Assembly: GCF_004345735.1 (NCBI RefSeq)
Contig: NZ_SLXL01000001.1
Location: 443,876 to 507,875, forward strand
Reading direction: 5' to 3'
From: Rhodovulum adriaticum
Lineage (GTDB): Bacteria > Pseudomonadota > Alphaproteobacteria > Rhodobacterales > Rhodobacteraceae
Length of the DNA: 64,000 nucleotides
Shown: positions 63,480 to 64,000 of the stretch, in pieces
How positions within the stretch are numbered: position 1 is the stretch's first letter
How the letters are laid out: every line of letters starts with the position of its first letter
Notes under the pieces: model-generated
Told to the model about the DNA's origin: nothing
Database searches by the model: none
The model's input: only the letters and a program-made list of their open reading frames with translations
Translations under genes and position numbers: made by a program

Positions 63480-64000
63480 GCCTTGGCTCCTTTCTTGCCG
63501 GTGCCCAGCAAGGCCGGGCTGGTGCGATCCAGTGGCCAGCGCGGGCGTGCGGCCAGGGTCATGTCGTCGCGATGGCCCAGCCGGAACCGTTCCAGCCCCG
63601 CCCAGGCGATCATCGCGGCGTTGTCGGTGCACAGCCGCAGCGGCGGCGCGACAAAGGGCAGGCCGGCCTCTGCCGCGACCTCTTGCAGCGCGGCGCGGAT
63701 GCTGCGGTTGGCAGCGACCCCCCCGGCGACGGCCAGCGCGCTCAGCCCCTCGGGGGCGGCGGCGATGGCGCGCCGGGCCTTGCCCGCCAGAACGTCGCGC
63801 ACGGCGGCCTGAAAGCCTGCGCACAGATCGGTGCGGTCCTGCACCGGGATGCCGCCCTTTTCGGCGATGATGCTGTCGCGGGCGCGCAGCAGGGCGGTTT
63901 TCAACCCCGAAAAGGACATGTCGCAGCCGGGCCGGTCCATCAGCGGGCGGGGGAAGGTAAACCGTTTCGCGTCGCCCTTTCCGGCCTCGGCCTCGACCGC
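63476..64000 (-). CDS. tsaD: tRNA N6-adenosine threonylcarbamoyltransferase TsaD, C-terminal part
   Basis: The gene is cut by the right window edge; its last 174 codons are seen. The visible part reads [20 protein letters not shown], then [58 protein letters not shown] and [20 protein letters not shown] with the metal-binding Asp of the DNAAMIA motif, all hallmarks of TsaD/YgjD. With TsaE (25.9 kb), TsaB and TsaC it makes t6A in tRNA. It overlaps the gpsA start by four bases. Confidence 0.93.
   Translation of the reverse strand, partial: AVEAEAGKGDAKRFTFPRPLMDRPGCDMSFSGLKTALLRARDSIIAEKGGIPVQDRTDLCAGFQAAVRDVLAGKARRAIAAAPEGLSALAVAGGVAANRSIRAALQEVAAEAGLPFVAPPLRLCTDNAAMIAWAGLERFRLGHRDDMTLAARPRWPLDRTSPALLGTGKKGAKA

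Overview
The window is 64 kb of gene-dense, GC-rich bacterial chromosome. It looks like an alphaproteobacterium of the Rhodobacterales (Rhodobacter/Roseobacter relatives). The support is a regB-senC-regA redox regulon, a kinase-less PAS protein of the DivL type, TTAA-N7-TTAA CtrA boxes, alphaproteobacterial AddAB, a NaChBac-type sodium channel, and the gene order maf-aroE-coaE-dnaQ / origin / hemJ-rho-mnmE-mnmG-rsmG-parA-parB. I see no rRNA, tRNA, CRISPR array, insertion sequence or prophage. Almost everything is chromosomal core sequence; one gene stands out as foreign (35474-36064).

Layout, left part. A partial comF and a divergent methyltransferase lead to hemH, which faces a 59-residue membrane peptide across a terminator. 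Next comes a cell-wall cluster: two L,D-transpeptidases around a CAP-domain lipoprotein. A tight leftward operon (5249-11730 plus the channel) holds hslO, a CoA-type Nudix gene, cca, a LysE exporter, an ABC exporter, an RlmD-like RNA methyltransferase and a voltage-gated sodium channel. Then come a receiver-SpoIIE phosphatase (RbaY-like) with a divergent Hpt gene, ilvA/argG, an orphan trpB-like gene, ahcY, and an HD/GNAT pair. The redox regulators regA-senC/regB are followed by a DivL-like PAS gene with a perfect CtrA box.

Middle part. The rightward run tsaE-amgK-murU-addB-addA is almost fully overlapping and is followed by trxA and a strong terminator. hslV and hslU are separated by a low-GC NYN-nuclease-like gene joined to both by ATGA overlaps. 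A serine-hydrolase lipoprotein follows, then the leftward set smr-mltA-tim44 and the rightward pair fxsA-secB. The leftward dnaQ-coaE-aroE-maf operon runs away from a 425-bp AT-rich, DnaA-box-bearing gap (44709-45133), which I read as the chromosome origin.

Right part. hemJ and rho follow, then the overlapping mnmE-mnmG-rsmG-parA-parB run. Two identical, oppositely oriented parS sites are embedded in the first codons of mnmG and rsmG. hemW-rdgB-rph run leftward; hrcA-grpE run rightward and meet mutS. maeB, EVE and YciI-like genes, gpsA and a partial tsaD close the window. The origin, parS/ParAB, DnaQ, MutS and AddAB place replication, segregation and repair together. The CtrA-box genes (DivL-like, and possibly the RbaY-like/Hpt pair) add cell-cycle and gene-transfer-agent control to the same neighbourhood.
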